Shown one piece after another: positions 60,219 to 64,000 of a stretch of 64,000 bases of DNA. Source of the DNA: Microcaldota archaeon (GTDB lineage Archaea > B1Sed10-29 > B47-G15); contig QMVG01000003.1 in NCBI GenBank assembly GCA_003660975.1, positions 1-64,000 on the forward strand. Reading direction: 5' to 3'. Position 1 is the first letter of the stretch. The number at the start of each line of letters is the position of its first letter. A program made the translations under genes and the position numbers. The notes beneath the pieces were generated by a model that ran no database searches, was not told the origin of the DNA, and saw nothing but the letters and a program-made list of their open reading frames with translations.

Positions 60219-60641
60219 ATGGATTGGAATCAATTTGATAAAGGAGTCTTTTTGGTAAACTTATTGGGCATCATATATGACCCCAAAACTAAAAAGATTT
60301 TAATTGGCAAGAGGGAAAATGACCCCTACATCAAAGAGCTATCTTGGTGTTTTCCAGGAGGCAGGCCTGGCTATGTTGATGACCTGGAATTTTACCTCAA
60401 AGAGCAGATTAAAATCAAAACAGGACTAGAGGTTGAGCCTAAAAAAATTGTCTTTGCTAAAACATATCCGGAAAAAAGAGAATTCCTCTCAATATACTAC
60501 TATTGCGAAGTTTTGGGTGGTGAGGAGAAGGCCGGTGATAAATTTGTTGAAATAAAATGGGTAAGACCTACAGAGGTTGTTAATTATTTTACTACCTCCT
60601 TACACCAAAAGGTTCTAGATTTCTTAAGGACACTAGAGTGA
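60219..60641 (+). CDS. Nudix-fold protein with degenerate Nudix box
   Basis: WCFPGGRPGYVDDLEFYLKEQIKIKTGLEV aligns to a Nudix box but lacks REUxEE. Confidence 0.75.
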   Translation: MDWNQFDKGVFLVNLLGIIYDPKTKKILIGKRENDPYIKELSWCFPGGRPGYVDDLEFYLKEQIKIKTGLEVEPKKIVFAKTYPEKREFLSIYYYCEVLGGEEKAGDKFVEIKWVRPTEVVNYFTTSLHQKVLDFLRTLE

Positions 60642-60726
60642 CGGAGGATTGCGTAAATTAACAGATATTGCTGATTTTTAGCAAAGTTTTTAAACATTTA
60701 CCTGCTTTAATAAGAAGGGGATTTTT

Positions 60727-61494
60727 ATGAAAGGTGATAGAGTTTCATCAGGAATATTCGGCTTGGATGATCTAGTGGCGGGAGGCTTCCCCAAAAATAG
60801 TATAATTCTTTTGGCAGGAGGTCCAGGCACAGGTAAAACCACATTTTCTCTACAATACCTATATAAAGGCATAGTTGACTATGGAGAAAATGCTATCTAT
60901 GTCAGTTCAGAAGAAGATTTTAATGAGATAAACACATCTATGTCTGCTTTTGGGATGGACTTTGAGAAAGTATCCAATGAAAAAAAATTTTCAATGATAA
61001 CATTTGAAGGGAGCACTGAGATTAAAGAACTCATCTCACGGATAAAAAACTCAGCAAAGCAAATAAAGGCCAACAGGTTAGTTATTGACTCTTTTTCATC
61101 TTTGGAGCTATTTGCTTCAACATATAAATCAGTCATAAATGAGTTGCCTCTATCAGCTTTGAGGTTGCCTTCATCTGTTATGGTGCCAACAGAGGCAATA
61201 GTTAGAAAGATGTTGTACAAATTGATATCCAGTTTGAAACAATTAGGATTAACAACAATCTTAACATCTGAGTTTGATGGCAGCACAAAATATTCGAGAT
61301 ATGGGGTTGCAGAATTTTTAGTCGATGGTTTGATAGTCTTACATTACTCATCTATCGGACAAAAAAAGTTTGGCAACATTGAGATTAAGAAGCTTAGGAA
61401 GACCAAACACACGCACGGTATTTTTGATTATGACCTCACCGAAAAAGGCTTTGAGATATTTGTAGAGCATGGACCTTCAATCATAATGAAGTGA
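60727..61494 (+). CDS. KaiC/RAD55-like RecA-superfamily ATPase
   Basis: SSGIFGLDDLVAGGFPKNSIILLAGGPGTGKTTFSLQYLYKG, AIYVSSEED, RLVIDSFSSL. Confidence 0.9.
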   Translation: MKGDRVSSGIFGLDDLVAGGFPKNSIILLAGGPGTGKTTFSLQYLYKGIVDYGENAIYVSSEEDFNEINTSMSAFGMDFEKVSNEKKFSMITFEGSTEIKELISRIKNSAKQIKANRLVIDSFSSLELFASTYKSVINELPLSALRLPSSVMVPTEAIVRKMLYKLISSLKQLGLTTILTSEFDGSTKYSRYGVAEFLVDGLIVLHYSSIGQKKFGNIEIKKLRKTKHTHGIFDYDLTEKGFEIFVEHGPSIIMK

Positions 61495-61498
61495 TAAA

Positions 61499-62143
61499 AT
61501 GCCATTTATGTCCGGCGCATACGGTCTTTTTGGTAAATGGCTAATTTCAGGTCAACTTAAGATCAGCGAAGGCGATATTTCTTTGCTTGGGCAAAGAGTG
61601 GCAATGCTTCCAACTTCTTTTTTTGTTGAGATGGAAAAGACAGTACAGAAATCAAATAGTCCAACTCTCCGAGACGATGTTTATCTTTGGGCATGGAAAA
61701 TTGCTTATTTGTACATTAAAAAATTTGTGGAGGAATATGGTCTGAAGACCTTTGAAGAAAGGTATAAATGGGGAATGGATATTGCTTCTTTAGCTGGCTT
61801 TGGGGATTATAAAACTATTGATTATCATGATAAAGAATATAGTTATTTTTACATTATAAACAATCCAATCGCGGAGGCTTTTTACCCTTCTAAAAAAGCA
61901 GTAGACACTTTCCTTAGGGGCATAAATGCAGGTGGTGGTACTGCCTGTCATATGCAGATAGTCAATTGTTTGGAGACCGACTGCCAAGCAATAAATGGCC
62001 AAAAATGTGTTTTTATAACAGGCACAGAAAGAGCACATGAAAAGTTCGGAGTTTCTGATTTGTACGCTGAACAGTTGGATCTTGATTATGTACTTCCGCA
62101 ACAAAAAGAATTCCTAAGAAAGGTAGGATTACCGAAGGTGTAG
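61499..62143 (+). CDS. V4R (4-vinyl-reductase-like) domain protein
   Basis: C-terminal CHMQIVNCLETDCQAINGQKCVFITG resembles the V4R C-terminal Cys/Glu/Cys motif. Confidence 0.65.
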   Translation: MPFMSGAYGLFGKWLISGQLKISEGDISLLGQRVAMLPTSFFVEMEKTVQKSNSPTLRDDVYLWAWKIAYLYIKKFVEEYGLKTFEERYKWGMDIASLAGFGDYKTIDYHDKEYSYFYIINNPIAEAFYPSKKAVDTFLRGINAGGGTACHMQIVNCLETDCQAINGQKCVFITGTERAHEKFGVSDLYAEQLDLDYVLPQQKEFLRKVGLPKV

Positions 62144-62146
62144 TAA

Positions 62147-62980
62147 ATGAACAAAGCAGATGATAAAGACCTTATACAAAAATCGTTTAAAAAGGTAGAA
62201 GAACTTCAAATAAAAAACCATGACAGCCAAGTGCCTTTGTTTCTAGAGTATTTTAGAAATAGGCGAGTTGATTCCGGTACACTCTCTTTTCTTGAAACTG
62301 TTCTAATGGACCTCGAAAGGATCTTTTGGACCATTGATGATACGCTGGATCTACAGTATGATAATAGTAAAGAATTATATTTATACAATGAAATAGTCAA
62401 ATTTGTTAGCTTTGTTTTGTTAATGGATAAAATTTTAACCAAGCAATTTGCCGATAAGAGAGATTTGTTATCTTCTTTGATAGGAAAAAAGATACTTGCA
62501 GAGCGGATTCTCGATGCCATAAAAATTACATTAAAACCGTTAGTTAATATTCCATATAACGAGGCACTCTTATCAAGGAGGTTTAAAAAATTGAATTCTG
62601 ACCATGAACTGATAAAATTCATAAAAGAAAACCAATTAAACAAAGCGCAAAATTTAAAGGTTTATGCAGCAGTGTCAGAAGCCATATGTAAGAAGAATGT
62701 AAAGTTAGACTTGTTTCTTTATGCTAGAGCCATCCAACTTATACGCAATGACATTGAAGATGTTGGGGAAGATAGAAGGCACGATAACAACAACATTGTT
62801 CTTTTATTAAGGCGAAGGTTTAGAAGTAGAAACAAAATAAACAGCCTTCTAATAACTACTGCTAAAGAGATGTATAGATATATCGAAGGCAATTGCGATG
62901 AAAACACCTCTTTTTTGAAAGAATTCGCCAAGGCTGAGATTCAAAAAATAAGAAACTTACTTAATACTCAGCACAGATAG
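62147..62980 (+). CDS. all-alpha protein, possible divergent class I isoprenoid-synthase fold
   Basis: ERIFWTIDDTLDLQ (DDxxD) and ARAIQLIRNDIEDVGEDRRHDNNNIVLLL (second Asp-rich NDxxD region). Confidence 0.45.
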   Translation: MNKADDKDLIQKSFKKVEELQIKNHDSQVPLFLEYFRNRRVDSGTLSFLETVLMDLERIFWTIDDTLDLQYDNSKELYLYNEIVKFVSFVLLMDKILTKQFADKRDLLSSLIGKKILAERILDAIKITLKPLVNIPYNEALLSRRFKKLNSDHELIKFIKENQLNKAQNLKVYAAVSEAICKKNVKLDLFLYARAIQLIRNDIEDVGEDRRHDNNNIVLLLRRRFRSRNKINSLLITTAKEMYRYIEGNCDENTSFLKEFAKAEIQKIRNLLNTQHR

Positions 62981-63361
62981 TGGGTTCCATCCAAAGAGCA
63001 TGGCAATTATGATAAAAGCGCTTAGCCAGAGTAATGCAAGGCCTACCCTTTCATTTACTATTACCCAGTATTGCCTTGTTTTTGACATGTCATCTATGAG
63101 ATGGCCTAAATAGCCAACGCTAAAAGCAGTGAATATTAAGTGTTTGGGTTTTACTAGGAATAGCAAAAAAGGGATTAAAAATGAGTGGAGCAATGGGTTT
63201 CTGTGCCCAAGTTTCAGGAACTGGTCAATGTCAGGAGTCAATGCCCCTATTAATGAGAAGAGCATAAAAGGTGGAATCTTTTCTAAGGGTATGCTGAAAA
63301 GGATTATGAAAAGAATGGAGAGCAGTACTGATGTCACTATATGCAGGAAATACCTGGACAT
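62957..63361 (-). CDS. DUF457/YdjM-like membrane-bound metal-dependent hydrolase-like protein
   Basis: ALTPDIDQFLKLGHRNPLLHSFLIPFLL, GYLGHLIDDM; start set at MSRYFLH. Confidence 0.7.
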   Translation of the reverse strand: MSRYFLHIVTSVLLSILFIILFSIPLEKIPPFMLFSLIGALTPDIDQFLKLGHRNPLLHSFLIPFLLFLVKPKHLIFTAFSVGYLGHLIDDMSKTRQYWVIVNERVGLALLWLSAFIIIAMLFGWNPLSVLSIK

Positions 63362-63482
63362 CGGAGTCTTCCTGTCTTCTTTCTCGCCCACAGTTAATTT
63401 ACTGCAGTAATGTTTAAAAATGCTTTCTACAAAAAATGAAAGATTTTTATAATGTGGCTTTCTAATAAAAGAGAGGAGGCAT

Positions 63483-64000
63483 ATGGGAAGAAAAGCACAG
63501 TATCTTGTGAGACGGGAAAGAGAGCGAAGGAATATAGGAAATGAAGAAAAAAATTCCACCAGGATAGAAACTGAGATTCTTGTAAAAGGAGGCCCTGAAG
63601 CTCTTTTGAGATATAAGGGTTTGGATCCCAAAGAGATACCCAGAGAGGTTATGAGCTCATTAGAGGAAAGTAGGAAGGAAAGAAGCAGCAGAGGTCTGAG
63701 AACACTTGAGCTATTCATTCAAAGCCTTCCACCAAAAGAGAGGTCGAAGATATTACTAAGAGCGATTGAGGAGAGAAGAAAAAGGATGCCACCGCTTAAA
63801 GAAGGGGATAAAGAAAAAAAGATAAAAATAAGAAAAAAGACAGGAAAGAAATCCTTTATTGGAGGGGGGATCACACATAAAAGAGCTGAACTGGGGGAGC
63901 TTGAAACAGAGCTGAAATTTACCCATGCTTTGCTGGAAAATGTAGCAGAATATCAGGCAGGGGGCAAGCCATTGTCTGTTCTAGTGAGGACTCTAAATAG
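63483..64000 (+). CDS. hypothetical basic protein, 3' end beyond window
   Basis: open frame MGRKAQYLVRRERERRNIGNEEKNSTRIETEILVKGG... with no stop to position 64000. Confidence 0.6.
   Translation, partial: MGRKAQYLVRRERERRNIGNEEKNSTRIETEILVKGGPEALLRYKGLDPKEIPREVMSSLEESRKERSSRGLRTLELFIQSLPPKERSKILLRAIEERRKRMPPLKEGDKEKKIKIRKKTGKKSFIGGGITHKRAELGELETELKFTHALLENVAEYQAGGKPLSVLVRTLN

Noticed and set aside
1-64000. CRISPR array, transposase, prophage or classical toxin-antitoxin/defence genes
   Set aside because: No regularly spaced repeats and no transposase, integrase, Cas or toxin motifs were recognised on reading either strand.

Overview
This is an archaeal chromosomal window, AT-rich and densely packed. 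The gene content is archaeal: AglB, Alba, NMD3, fibrillarin/Nop5, HerA-like ATPase, Mre11, Sec61beta and ADP-forming acetyl-CoA synthetase. A DPANN-type lineage is possible but I cannot prove it from this window. Positions 1-20.4 kb form one surface-glycan / N-glycosylation locus: flippase, UDP-sugar enzymes, about 7 glycosyltransferases, 2 polysaccharide deacetylases, a GlcNAc-1-P transferase and the AglB oligosaccharyltransferase. The rest is mainly information processing (LeuRS, ArgRS, AspRS, DNA ligase, Alba, NMD3, beta-CASP nuclease) mixed with large secreted or membrane-anchored surface proteins. I found three complete tRNA genes: an intron-containing tRNA-Ile(UAU), tRNA-Arg(UCU) and tRNA-Val(GAC). 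There is also one tRNA-Val-like 3' relic. No CRISPR array or transposase was seen. Main second-look items: (1) a KaiC-like ATPase + V4R-domain + putative divergent isoprenoid-synthase-fold operon at 60.7-63.0 kb; (2) tRNA-Ile with a UAU anticodon and a canonical BHB intron; (3) a 14-bp perfect inverted repeat spanning the start codon of a giant surface-protein gene; (4) an otherwise intact gene interrupted by one in-frame TAG; (5) three covarying hairpins next to tRNA-Val; (6) tRNA-Arg directly abutting the argS stop codon. All family calls come from reading motifs by eye; no database search was run.
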